From the NCBI GenBank assembly GCA_029962745.1, contig CM057162.1:5587802-5651801 (forward strand): 64,000 bases of DNA, given 5' to 3'. The stretch comes from Echinometra lucunter. Its lineage: Eukaryota; Echinodermata; Echinoidea; Camarodonta; Echinometridae. Of the stretch, positions 51,501 through 60,244 are shown piece by piece; positions within the stretch are counted from its first letter, which is position 1, and every line of letters begins with the position of its first letter. Below the pieces are notes generated by a model. That model had not been told where the DNA came from, did not search any database, and was given only the letters and a program-made list of their open reading frames with translations. Position numbers and translations under genes: made by a program.

Positions 51501-54239
51501 AATCCAAACTATACAGCTTACAAGATTGATTTAGAAGAAAAAAAGTCGTTTAAAGCTCTACTATACAGCGGGAAGTCTTCATTTCAACAATTACCTCTAC
51601 ACGCAGGGGCGGCGCTACATAGGGGAGGGAAGGGGGGCGAATCCCCCTAAGACTTTTCAAGTGATAAAAAAACCAAAAAAACAAAGAGGAGAAAAAGAAG
51701 AAAAAGAGGAGGAAGAAGAAAGAAGAGGGTGGGAAAAGAGAGCCCTGGGGCTTGCAGCTATATAATACCCATATTTGTTCATTTAAAACGTCAATAAATT
51801 CACCTATGGGTCATCTTGCCACACTATCAAAATACCCTGGCGCCGCCCCGTTCTACATGGGACATAATTGACGACAAGTACCCTGTTAACAAAATCAGAA
51901 AAAATATCGGAGTATAAGGAATAGAAGGGCCCATAACATAAACAATAACATAATAGATCTTAATATTGCAGTAAACAAGGTGTCGTTTTTTATTATCATT
52001 GTTATAGGTAGTATCATTTACGAGTTTATATCTGGGGGTACACTACTCACCCATCTGCAGATGACAGGGGTACAATCTCAACCTACATACAGCAATCTTA
52101 AACCAAACAGGGTCCGCATCGATGAAGGCAGTCTACTGAGCTTTGCTTGGCAAATAGCGAAAGGAATGCAGTTTCTTGCATCAAAGAAGGTAATATTTTT
52201 TTTTATCTGTTTAAATATTATGACTTCTTGAGAAAGAGAAGGGACAAAGGGGATAGGGGGTGTGGATAAAAAGCTGAAAAATTAGGAGGTGTTGAGAAGG
52301 CTGTTATGACTCAGAAATAATAAAAATAAAAACGAAACTGATGTAAGCTTGCGAATGTTGCCAACGACTGCTGTATATGCATTGTTAAAAAAGAAGCATG
52401 ATTGAATTGTACTGAAATGAACTGAATCGAATTGAACTTAAGAGTGTAATATCATGACGATATGGATGTTGGTAGGAGGGAGAAGAGGAGGCTGGGGGAG
52501 GGGTCGCATCGGAGGAGTTGATTTGAATAAGGCTGAAAGAAAATTAGGCAGCTGACTAATGGGAAGAGCGTTAATGCAAATTACAGGAGCTGAAGAAGAG
52601 AGATAAAGATTTGGTGAGAGAACGATTACAAGAAAAAAGAATATGAATGAGAATGACAACATTCTTGTTTATAATCTTTCTTTTTTTTTACTAGATCATC
52701 CATGGAACACTTTGTGCACACAATGTATTACTTGGTGACAGAAAGCAGTGCAAGTTATCGGATTATGGTCTAGCCTCATTACTGTTTAGCAACAGAGGTG
52801 TAAGTTTTGCCATTGGGATCTCTTCCTCCTTGTTATTTTCAGCATTGGAACTGTAGATTGAGAAAGTTTAACTGGTAAAAACCTGGTCGTCATAATTCAC
52901 ATAAAACGTCATCGTGATTTGGTCATTACATTAGAAGTTTTGGTTACTATGATTTACACTTGTGTGTTCGGCTTGGTTTTGAATGTATAAACGACAATAC
53001 TCCGGTGTTAAAAGAACTACCTTGCCTAACAAAAAGAAACTACTTTGCATTAACCTTTTAATTAACCCAACAGTAATCTTATTATTTTCCTATTTCTGTA
53101 GAAACCAACAAGATGGAGTTCACCTGAAACCATGGTATCTGGTGTCCATTCAGCAGAAGGAGATATCTGGTCATTCGGCATAGTGTTGTGGGAAATAGTT
53201 ACTCTGGGTATATAACAAACAGTTTACACCGTGTTCAATAGATAACCGACTTTACCATCAGGGATATTGTAAATTAAACAATAAAAGCATTATTCCCTCC
53301 AATAAAAAACGACCGTGTTTGTTGTAAGTTGGTAATAAAACAATGTATTGTATTGTGTAGGAAAGAAATAATATGGCACGTCAAAGATGAAACATAGGCA
53401 GCCTTGGATTGTGTTCTTGTTTAATATATCGGTGGATCTAGATGAAATCCTCTTATTTTCTTTTTAGGTTTAGACCATTTCCTCGCTGTAGAAACCGTTT
53501 TGCAGAGCTAAAAAAATTTTTTTTTTTTTTTTCTTGCAGTTCTAATCGAATTTCTTTAATTGGGCTACGCATTTGAATGTTGCTAATGATGCCGCAGACA
53601 ATATATGTTCTTTTCTCTTCCCTTATTTTCCGCAGGTGCTAGGCCATACCCTAGCATGACCTTCGACACAGTGCAGAAAGAGGTTTCCGAAGGTTACAAG
53701 ATGCCGCGCCCTCAACATTGTGGACATGAACTGTAATTTGTTTCTGTTCATTTTTTGGGGGGCTACAAATGCTCTCTTTTCCATTTATTTCTTGTAATCA
53801 CTAGACCCATATCTCCCATGGCAACATGTGGGTATAACGAGGTGTAATAGTGAAGACCCTTTCCTCTCGTACAAGAGGCCCGGGTTCGATCCTCAGTTAT
53901 TGTTAATATCCTTAGACAAGGCGTTTAGTCCAACTGTGTTTAAATTTTTACTTGAGAATCCTCAGGTAGAATAACTGCAGGCATCGCAAGAAGAGTAGTA
54001 GGATACTGATGCGGCTACTCCGGGTTAATAAAATCTTATCGTTACTATCTTCATAATCATCATTATTATTATTCTCGTTATACTGTCATTATCTTTAATG
54101 CCATTACCATGACTATAATTGCTATTGCTATCCTAATGTTAATCAAGATAAACGGTACTAATGATAATAAATGTAATTAGTAATTACATTTATTATCATT
54201 AGTACTGTTTATATACTATAATTTCTATTATCATTATTA

Positions 54240-54286
<47 letters not shown>

Positions 54287-54892
54287 GATATTATTACTAT
54301 TATTGTTATTGTTATTATTGTTATTATTATTATCATCATTATCATTATTATTACTAATGTTATTTTCAACATTTGTCATTGAATATACTTTGCAGTAAAA
54401 CCAGTTATCGCAATGATTTCGACGGATCGAAACAATATTTCTTTCAGTTTCAAACTCTGTAAAAGCAAAAGCAAACATGCGAAATGAATTTGTTTCATGA
54501 TTGTCTTGTATACAGGTATACTGTCATGAATCGTTGTTGGGAGAGAGAAGGCCGAAATCGCATCAGCTTGGATGAGATCCTGAAGACCTTGGAAAGAATA
54601 CTAGAAAAAACTCATGTAAGATCTCCATTATGTCTATCTCCTTAAAGAGTAGTAGAGAGTCGAGTTTCAGGAATTAGAAAAAAATACGTAAAAAAAAAAG
54701 AAAGAAAAATGCAATTTAATGTTAGTTGAAACCATGTCATAATTTTCGGTCTGCCATCATTTGAAATAGTGAACTAAATAACATGAATAAGGTAAAGTAG
54801 CTTTTATTTATGATAATTATTATATCTTACAGGATTATTTGTCTCTCAACGACTTGGATAGGGACCTGTATGCGTCTCCACAGGATGCATAA
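24506..54892 (+). CDS. Gene B: three-Ig receptor tyrosine pseudokinase, complete
   Basis: Fifteen constitutive exons with GT-AG ends and consistent phases: 24506-24571, 25281-25590, 31609-31914, 32420-32689, 46983-47126, 47601-47631, 48155-48228, 48811-48990, 49388-49492, 52008-52189, 52695-52799, 53102-53207, 53636-53732, 54516-54615, 54833-54892 (stop TAA). Together they give 2136 nt, 711 residues. Order: signal peptide (about 1-29), Ig1 (about 30-125), Ig2 (126-227), Ig3 (228-317), membrane helix (about 335-358), juxtamembrane, kinase-like domain (about 423-692), short tail. Kept: glycine loop G433-G438, Asn566, D579 of DYG, SPE, DIWSFG. Lost: beta3 Lys (Arg457), alphaC Glu (Ser472, aligned by spacing to QPNVV), catalytic Asp (HGT, Thr561), activation-loop tyrosines. 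It is predicted to be a cell-surface receptor without kinase activity. Candidate stalk mini-exons in intron 4 could add up to 117 residues. The fold resembles FGFR/VEGFR-class receptors, but orthology is not claimed. Confidence 0.9.
25281..25590 (+). CDS. Ig1 exon of gene B
   Basis: It has the V-type Ig hallmarks: VFTCTV with the first cysteine, FAWLDES with the core Trp, and DEGQYSC with the second cysteine. Phase 0 to 1, 310 nt. It belongs to the extracellular part of gene B. No gene A counterpart is in the window. Confidence 0.85.
25731..25889. mobile_element. MITE with about 50-bp inverted arms
   Basis: ATGCACAGAT...GTTAGTGGCGATGCAG at the left is mirrored by CTGCATCGCCACTAAC...ATCTGTGCAT at the right, with TGTATTTACAA/TTGTAAATACG nearer the centre. 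It lies in intron 2 of gene B. Confidence 0.7.
26065..26137. repeat. ATGACAATGTG tandem repeat at a LINE 3' end
   Basis: About five copies of an 11-bp unit flanked by ATGACA repeats. It directly follows (on the minus strand) the 3' region of the LINE at 26138-28997, so it is probably that element's own tail rather than an independent microsatellite. Confidence 0.75.
26138..28997 (-). mobile_element. 5'-truncated, frameshifted LINE with reverse transcriptase
   Basis: Minus-strand frames 28755-28354, 28269-27856, 27899-27303, 27322-27089 and 27129-26752 form one degraded RT protein. It shows the pre-palm PSDWTSGLICPIYKKKGS, DSYRGITLLS, the palm YCAFIDYKKAFDSVDW, GVRQGENLSPFLF and the catalytic YADDTIILA, then a C-terminal HRLPVVTGRF and a Cys-His finger. 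At least four frameshifts separate these pieces, so it is inactive. The 5' end is truncated near 28997 (no endonuclease seen). Inserted antisense in the Ig1-Ig2 intron of gene B. Confidence 0.88.
29382..30716 (-). mobile_element. LINE 3' part with (TGAAAC)n tail
   Basis: A 280-codon minus-strand frame (30716-29874) matches the post-catalytic region of non-LTR reverse transcriptases: WFQSNKLLLNYEKTKY, FLGITVDEFLNWKTHI, and a C-terminal HSYNTRQRF. The 3' region reaches a TTCAGT hexamer array at 29382-29410, read as TGAAAC repeats after AATAAAC on the minus strand. The RT catalytic part is missing, so this is a 5'-truncated copy. It also lies antisense in the Ig1-Ig2 intron. Confidence 0.85.
29758..29829. 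repeat. (GA)n-rich simple repeat ending in poly-G
   Basis: GA/GGGA repeats inside the 3' region of the adjacent LINE. Leu/Ser-run reading frames here are artefacts. Confidence 0.9.
31609..31914 (+). CDS. Ig2 exon of gene B
   Basis: Phase 1-1, 306 nt. The Ig features are YNATCDAENGRPEVTITW, carrying the first cysteine and core Trp, and GETLTCITNG with the second cysteine. Several NxT/NxS glycosylation sites. Acceptor TTTGCAG, donor GTAAGT. Confidence 0.85.
32420..32689 (+). CDS. Ig3 exon of gene B
   Basis: Phase 1-1, 270 nt. TVSCVIPANDQTNP and DFVCVAGNYLGNTT carry the paired cysteines. Its inverted gene A counterpart is 8893-9162. The next constitutive exon is 14.3 kb away. Confidence 0.88.
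34180..34434. mobile_element. 255-bp foldback element, unit 1 copy
   Basis: Inverted-orientation counterpart of 7185-7441, with ACAGTAAAAA/TTTTTACTGT ends. Further copies are at the matching offset in units 2 (about 39669-39924) and 3 (about 43602-43857). Confidence 0.75.
34727..34753 (+). CDS. Candidate 27-nt stalk mini-exon, unit 1
   Basis: Pyrimidine tract TTTTTTTTCGCTCTCTTCCC, acceptor GAGCAG, donor GTATGT. In phase 1 it encodes RSTLRPKT after a split codon. Matches 40216-40242, 44147-44173 and (minus) 6858-6884 exactly in length and frame. Confidence 0.4.
35477..35552. repeat. 77-bp hairpin, unit 1 copy
   Basis: TTTTCGTGTCATACCTGTAT pairs with ATAGAGGTATGACACGAAAA. It differs from the 6061 copy at several bases, yet the hairpin stays almost fully paired. 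Repeated in units 2 and 3. Confidence 0.7.
35762..35806 (+). CDS. Candidate 45-nt stalk mini-exon, unit 1 first
   Basis: Acceptor AAAAACCAG, donor GTATTT, phase 1-1, encoding PITTEGATSESRSA after a split codon (Lys or Glu depending on the upstream exon). Insertion anywhere between the Ig3 and transmembrane exons keeps the frame. The polypyrimidine tract is weak, so use may be alternative. Confidence 0.6.
36432..36476 (+). CDS. Candidate 45-nt stalk mini-exon, unit 1 second
   Basis: Encodes PIITEGTTSEPSSE, phase 1-1, acceptor TACTAACAAAACCAG with a branch-point-like CTAAC. The last exon base is A instead of the G in the other copies, which weakens the donor context and would make the following split codon Lys. 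Confidence 0.55.
36929..38487. other. 1.56-kb segment present only in unit 1
   Basis: Units 2 and 3 read GATATCACTTCGCCTTATG across this point; unit 1 breaks after GATATCA and resumes at GCCTTATG. The left half is pyrimidine-rich (TTC/CCT); the right half is mixed. No terminal repeats, target duplication or protein was recognised. Confidence 0.7.
40216..40242 (+). CDS. Candidate 27-nt stalk mini-exon, unit 2
   Basis: Same acceptor, donor, length and phase-1 peptide as the unit 1 copy at 34727-34753. Confidence 0.4.
41252..41296 (+). CDS. Candidate 45-nt stalk mini-exon, unit 2 first
   Basis: Identical in coding sequence and splice sites to 35762-35806. Phase 1-1. Confidence 0.6.
41919..41963 (+). 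CDS. Candidate 45-nt stalk mini-exon, unit 2 second
   Basis: Encodes PIITEGTTSEPSSE with the usual final G before the GTATTC donor. Phase 1-1, 667 bases after the first cassette of the unit. Confidence 0.6.
44147..44173 (+). CDS. Candidate 27-nt stalk mini-exon, unit 3
   Basis: Same sequence and splice sites as the copies in units 1 and 2. The upstream pyrimidine tract is one T longer. Confidence 0.4.
45184..45228 (+). CDS. Candidate 45-nt stalk mini-exon, unit 3 first
   Basis: Same coding sequence and junctions as 35762 and 41252. Phase 1-1. Confidence 0.6.
45853..45897 (+). CDS. Candidate 45-nt stalk mini-exon, unit 3 second
   Basis: Same as 41919-41963. It is the last cassette before the transmembrane exon. 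Its final G plus AG of the next exon would give Glu, followed by PSPASC. Confidence 0.6.
46983..47126 (+). CDS. Transmembrane exon of gene B
   Basis: Phase 1-1, 144 nt. After a short PSPASCTCDGL stretch comes a helix AGIAVLAILLAGSIIINVIQ continuing FIVW, then the stop-transfer RRHATRS. Its 5' end (AG CCA ...) resembles the start of the 45-nt cassettes. The matching exon of gene A must be in the gap. Confidence 0.9.
49727..49885. mobile_element. MITE, gene B copy of the element at 13048
   Basis: Same arms (GGTGGAGAAGTGACTACATT against the mirrored TTTTGAAGATGTCAAGCCTCC), more degraded in the centre. Orthologous position in the same intron. Confidence 0.65.
51604..51850. mobile_element. MITE with CAGGGGCGGCGC termini, gene B copy
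   Basis: It starts CAGGGGCGGCGCTACATAGG and ends CCCTGGCGCCGCCCCG. Counterpart of 14768-15018. Confidence 0.75.
52695..52799 (+). CDS. Catalytic-loop and DYG exon of gene B
   Basis: It encodes [19 protein letters not shown] and then [16 protein letters not shown]. The HRD position reads HGT, so the catalytic base is absent. The metal-binding Asn and the Asp of DYG remain. The gene A counterpart (15854-15958) reads HGALCAHN. Phase 0-0, 105 nt in both genes. Confidence 0.9.
53833..54040 (+). mobile_element. tRNA-derived SINE
   Basis: GAGGTGTAATAGTGAAGACC and CCCGGGTTCGATCCTCAG fit the polymerase III A and B boxes of a tRNA-like head. These are followed by the core CCTTAGACAAGGCGTTTAGT common in invertebrate SINEs and a GTTAATAAAATC-type tail near an ATT repeat. 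In the intron before the 54516 exon. Confidence 0.65.
54225..54350. repeat. (ATT)n microsatellite
   Basis: Long ATT/ATC/GTT trinucleotide array in gene B. The Asn-run reading frame on the minus strand is a product of this repeat. Confidence 0.95.
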
Positions 54893-55484
54893 AATCATTA
54901 CCATCCGATTGATGCTGAAAACAAGTTGTGGCATCATGAACAAGGTTTTAGCAGGCTGGCCTTGAAATTGTGATTCCCTTGTAAACTTGAAAAGAACTTT
55001 CACTCCACAGTGGGTACCCCAATTTTCCGAAGAGCTTCTAACATCAGTAACCACTCGTATATTCAACAGCAATATAATGTGATTTAATTATTGTCGACAA
55101 GTGAAATATTTGACTGTGAGATATAAACATGACAAAGGATCAGGATAAACAGTACTTTTCTGTAAATCCTCGAGTGAGAGTTTATATGTAATTTGAAACA
55201 CTCAAACACATCCATCATTGTCCATATGCCTCAAAGGAAGTGATATATGTACACATATATTTTATCAATCCCAACATCACGATGAAAATAATTTTATGGT
55301 AATATCATGTTGCTTTCGCAAGTATAAATGCAGCGTATTAAAACAAAATGGCGAAATGAGAGAGAATTGTCGTTTTTCGTCGTATCTTTAACAAAATGTT
55401 ATTGTTCATTTTAGAAATAATTATCCATCTCAAAGGGAAAATTCTGGGGGCAATATTTATATTTTTTGATACACTTTTCCACAG

Positions 55485-55515
<31 letters not shown>

Positions 55516-56327
55516 TTAGCAATGTAGTCTACGTATGTGTAAAATGTCTTATAAGTTGACTTTTTTTTCCTATGAATTGTGATTACATATAGAGTTTGAA
55601 ATAGCCATTGTATTGGTTCTTATTATTTACTAGATATTTGTAAGTTTATATAGCGCAAAGTTTAAAATAAGAGAACTGGAATTAATAGAAACAATCACTG
55701 GAAAAGTCCTTTTGCCAGAACATAATTTTCATGTTTTTTACATCTACTAACCGTAAAAGGAGTATACAGGGTCTATAACAGTCTTGTGAAACAGATTATG
55801 CCAAACGCTTTTCCACGTTTGGTTCGCATTATAGACCCAATATTTTTATTTACGACATCTTATGAAATAATTCATATTTGTTTGGTTAAATTTGTGGGAA
55901 AATGGACAAGGTGATTTGTTATTATCTATGTTTGCCTTGTTATGAGACAGGGTCTCTGACCATATAAGGGATAACACATGCAATATGATGGTACTTAATA
56001 TCTGCAATTAGAATAGATATGATCGTTATACTGTGGGGAGCTTGAATTTCAAATACTGGATTTCACCCTAGGGATGCTTCTCTTATATCATTTAGAGTTC
56101 ACATCTATTTTAAGGTTGTAATTCTGACTCTGCATGACGTGGATTATTGTTTCTACGTGAATCATTTTGACTTTAAGAGAAAAGTTTTTTTAATGTTTTG
56201 AATGAGCGCTATTTGTATGCAACATGTTGCCTTTTTTGTATAATGTTATTATCCATAAGGGGAAATGTGGTTTCTTGTTTAAGTCTATTAACCTCAATAC
56301 AATAATGATATCGTAAACTGTAATAAA
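54893..56327 (+). other. Probable 3' untranslated and downstream region of gene B
   Basis: No reading frame with recognisable features. The first clear canonical AATAAA signals found are at 56322-56327 and 56463-56468, about 1.4-1.6 kb after the stop, so the 3' UTR may be long unless a variant signal is used earlier. A poly-T run occurs at about 55493-55519. Confidence 0.45.
56322..56327 (+). terminator. Candidate polyadenylation signal of gene B
   Basis: AATAAA, the first canonical signal I found after the stop codon at 54892. Confidence 0.35.
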
Positions 56328-56468
56328 AAGTTATGATTTTCTTCTATTTTTTTTTGGTTGTCATAATTTTTATCTGAGTGTTTGAGCTTGAATATGTAAA
56401 CAATGAATTGATTACTCTGAATGAAATAACCGAAATGAAGTAAAGCTGACATTTATGGGGTTAATAAA

Positions 56469-56986
56469 ATGAACTTGGTTTGTCGTTTTCTTTCTTAGTA
56501 GTGATGATAATGTAATAGTAGTCAGGTTTATTGATATTTCTCTTAGGAGAAGTAAAGCTGAGAATTCTCAAGGCAGCCAATCTATTGGAAGTCGTCATTA
56601 CGGCCACCTTCCCAGATTTAGAGGAAAATTTCCGTGAGGGGGGGGGGGGGTATAGTTTGATAAAACTATAAAAGGATATAAGTAAAGCTTGAAAGCCATA
56701 ATGCGATCTTTGAATGATAGGTCTTGCAAGACAATTTTTTTAAAATCTTTATTATGAATTTAAGAATTATTTGCACTAAGACTAATATCATACATCAGGT
56801 TATCCCAATCCAACCATCCCAGTTATTTTTTAACCTCGAACCCACGTTGTTGATGCAAGAAATAAGTAGAATTGTGGAAAATCTGTGCATTGGCCTACAG
56901 ACTAACGAAATACACTGCACAGTCATACTGTAAACATTCGGCGAAAAGGCGATTAATAATTTGACATTAATTTTTACTACACTAAG
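56469..56986. other. No recognisable gene; G-rich tract
   Basis: Spacer between gene B and the repeat block. Contains a poly-G run at about 56638-56650. Nothing else recognised. Confidence 0.4.
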
Positions 56987-57170
56987 TGCGGTTACACGCG
57001 CGAGAAAAAAAAAATCGTCATTGTAATGATCATTGTAATTCGTCTTTAGAATGGTCGGACCTTACACACGCTCGCTGGAAAACTGTGATTAGAATGTGAA
57101 TTCTCGAGATTAAGGCGCGGCCTAATCCTGGGTGACTTGTCAAACAACAACGAGGTTCTAGTGCGCGCTT

Positions 57171-57212
57171 TCGAATCTACAGCTAGTTAGCTAGTTAGCT
57201 AGCTAGCTAGCT
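57171..57212. repeat. (CTAG/TTAG)n palindromic microsatellite
   Basis: Runs of TAGCTAGCTAGC that are self-complementary, able to form cruciforms. Confidence 0.85.
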
Positions 57213-57959
57213 ATAATAGACCGCTAGCTCGCTCTCGGCTATAGTTGTAACTTTGTTACCGTTTCGATACTGTTTGCGCCAAGGCCTAAAGATTTTGAAT
57301 AGGTCGCTTCTTTTAACTGGATTTTCATCCAGTTTCATCCTTTTCATCCATATACGTGCGGTTACACACGAGAGAAAAGAATCGTCATTTTAATGATCAT
57401 TGCAGTTTATCTTTAGAATGATAGGACCTTACACGCTTGCAGGGGCAGTTCCAGCATTCTCCAATAGGGGGGGGGGGGCGAAATTTTAAAAAACCGCTCG
57501 AACCGATTAGAAACGTATGGTTTAAGGCTGCACTCAGTGGTGTAATAGATGAAAATATGCTGTGGGTTCCCCCCCCCCCCCCATACACACACATAGGTAG
57601 ATGCGCCTATATATCTTGAAATAGTTATCTTTAATTGAGGAATTATAAAACTCCTTTTCCTGAGTAAAAATGAAATGATGGATAATGCGAGCGCGAAGCG
57701 CGAGCTGAAAATATTTGAGATTCCAAATGAAGAAAAACGTCAGGGGCGTCGCTAGACTTTTTTCATGGGGGGGGGGGGGGGTGTAGAGGCCAGATTGCCA
57801 ACAAACAATGCCAGTGATACGAACAACTAATGCCGATAAATTCAACCGTATAAAGCCCACGAGGCATTGTGTGCCTCTATCACATTTTTCTTCTAAATGA
57901 TATAACTGTTCACCTCACTTGCTGAATGTGTTTGCTTTCCGGAAACACCCTGTGTCTAA

Positions 57960-59320
57960 ATACATAATACGAGCGAGCGTAGCGAGCGAAGAAAAATATA
58001 TACTCTCTTTCGTAGAAGTGATAGTTTTTCATCAAACTATATGAGCTTAAAGATAACATAGGCCTATTTGGTCACCTCTTTCGCCTGATACGCTTTCAAA
58101 GACCATCCTAAATCTTGATATTATACAAGCGAGCGCAGCGAGCGAGGAAAAAAATATACCTTTCCCACAGTAGAAGTGATGATTCTTCATCCAAATACAC
58201 TGAAGAATTAACTATGAGATATCTTACTGATACATATTTTGGTCACCTCGCTTGCTGAATTCGTTTGCTTTTCCAAACCATCTTGTATTAGAATTTGATC
58301 CGAAGAGCGCAGGGAGCGAGGAAAAATCTATATACTATTTTTTTTAAATGGTAGCAGTGATAATTCTTCATCTCAATGCACGACGGTATTAATCATGAAA
58401 TATCTGACTTTTTCATATGTATACAGGTATATCTGGTCATCTCGCTTGCCGCATTCATTAGATTTTCCATGCCATCTTGTATTTAAACTTAATCCGAGCG
58501 AGCGCAGCGAGCGAGGAAAAAATCTGTAACTATTTTTCATGGTAGAAGTGATAATTATTCATCCCAATACACGATGGTATTAATCAATGAGATATGCGAC
58601 CTTTATTTATACTGGTAGATTTGGTCATATCTCTTGCCCACTTCGTTTGTTTTTCCATACCATCTTGTATTTAAATTTAATCCGAGCGAGCGCAGCGAGG
58701 GAGGAAAAAAATCTATATACTATTTTAAATGGTAGAAGTGATAATTCTTCGTCGAAATATACGATGGTATTAATCACGATTTAGATTTAATCCGAGCGAG
58801 CGTAGCGAGCGAGGAAAAAAATCTATATACCATTTGTTATGGTAGAAGTGTTAATTTTTCATCCAAATACACGATGGTATTAATTTTGAGATAACTAACC
58901 TTTTTTTTATATGTGTGCAGGTACATTTGGTCACCTCGCTTGCCGAATTCGTTTGCTTCCTAAATCCATCTTGTATCTGAGTATTGTACGAACGAGCATT
59001 GCGAGCGAGGAAAAAACATAATTATGTACTACCTTTCATGGTAGAGGTGAAAGTTCTTCATCAAAATACACGATGGGCCTTTGAATATCTATTTTGAAAT
59101 ATGTGGTCACCTCTCCTACCTAATTTATTTGCTTTCAAATATCATCTTGTATTATACAAGCGAGCGGGGAAAAATGTACCTTTTTATGCTATAAAGAAGT
59201 GATAGTTCTTCATCCAAATACATGATTTGCCTAAAAGTATCTAGATTATATATTTGTTCTTCTCACCTGCCGAATTTGTTTGCTTTCCGAACTTACGAGC
59301 TGGCGCAGCGAGCGAGGAAA
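57960..59320. repeat. Degenerate tandem repeat with GAGCGAGCGNAGCGAGCGAGG core
   Basis: The core recurs near 57969, 58131, 58306, 58494, 58682, 58794, 58991, 59160 and 59294. The segments between are similar: GGTAGAAGTGATAATTCTTC, ATACACGATGGTATTAATCA, then CACCTCGCTTGCCGAATTCG. The period is mostly 160-195 bases. Non-coding. Confidence 0.8.
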
Positions 59321-59859
59321 AATATACACTCTCTTTCGTGGTACCGGTGTTATTTCGTCGTCAAAATGAAAAAGCTAATAAGCCGAATATAGGCACCTTA
59401 TACTCCTCTTTTTCGTTCTTTCTTCCCTTCATCCTATTCCCTCTCCTTTCTTTCTCTCTCCCTTTTTTTGCCGACAGCAATCACGAATTTGTGGATTGGG
59501 AATGGTACCTCTACCCCAGTTTTACATTATGCGTGTAAGTCTCTGTCAGTCCTGTGCCTAGGATTTTTACTGTGGTTTCAATTTGGAAATAGTAGATCCT
59601 TTGAGGAAGTGACAATTGCTCGCGCGAAGTGTGAGCCGAAATTTTGGTGTACAATAACCTGAAGGCAGAGCAATTTTGCCTCTCATTTATTTTGAACTCA
59701 TTCTAAAACTGATGATAACCTTATCAATTTCCCCCTATATGAGCGCAAAGCGTGAGCGGAAAAACTCCCCATAAAATGATTCATACTTCTTTGTAATTCT
59801 TTCTCATAACTCTCTAGATGAAAGCATGCGAGCGTGGAGCGCAAGTGGAAATTTTGCCA

Positions 59860-60006
59860 TAGCCCTTTCATTTTCTTTCTTTCTTTCTTTCTTCTTCTTC
59901 TTCTTCTTTAGATTTTTTTCTTCTCTTCTCTTTTCTCTTTCTTCTTTTTTTCTTTTCTTCTTACTCTCTTTTTTTTGCTCCGCCAATGGGGGGGGGGGGG
60001 GGGGGC
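59860..60006. repeat. CT-rich simple sequence ending in poly-G
   Basis: TTTCTTTC/TTCTTC repeats followed by a G run and GCGGCCGC. No gene. Confidence 0.85.
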
Positions 60007-60046
60007 CGCGGCCGCTTCGCCTCCCCCTGGATCCGCCTATGCGCTT

Positions 60047-60143
60047 GTTACGGCACATTTTGGTAAAATGCACATTTGGGTAACAAAACCAAAATGTGCA
60101 GTTACCAAAATGTGCCGTACTATGTTACGGCACATTTTGGTAA
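60047..60143. repeat. GCACATTTTGGTAAC inverted-motif cluster, left
   Basis: At least five copies of the 15-bp motif in alternating orientation (GGCACATTTTGGTAA, TTACCAAAATGTGCC). A second cluster lies at 62420-62632. Confidence 0.75.
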
Positions 60144-60205
60144 CCTCACGAATCACCCTCACTATATACCCGAAGTCGTTCCTCTTTATCGCTCTCTCCC
60201 TCTTA

Positions 60206-60241
60206 CTCCGTCCGTCCGTCCGTCCGTCCGTCCGTCCGTCC
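60206..60241. repeat. (TCCG)n microsatellite
   Basis: About nine tetranucleotide copies. Confidence 0.95.
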
Positions 60242-60244
60242 ATC

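Noticed and set aside
54209..54478. Asparagine-rich minus-strand frame
   Set aside because: Direct product of the ATT microsatellite inside an intron of gene B.
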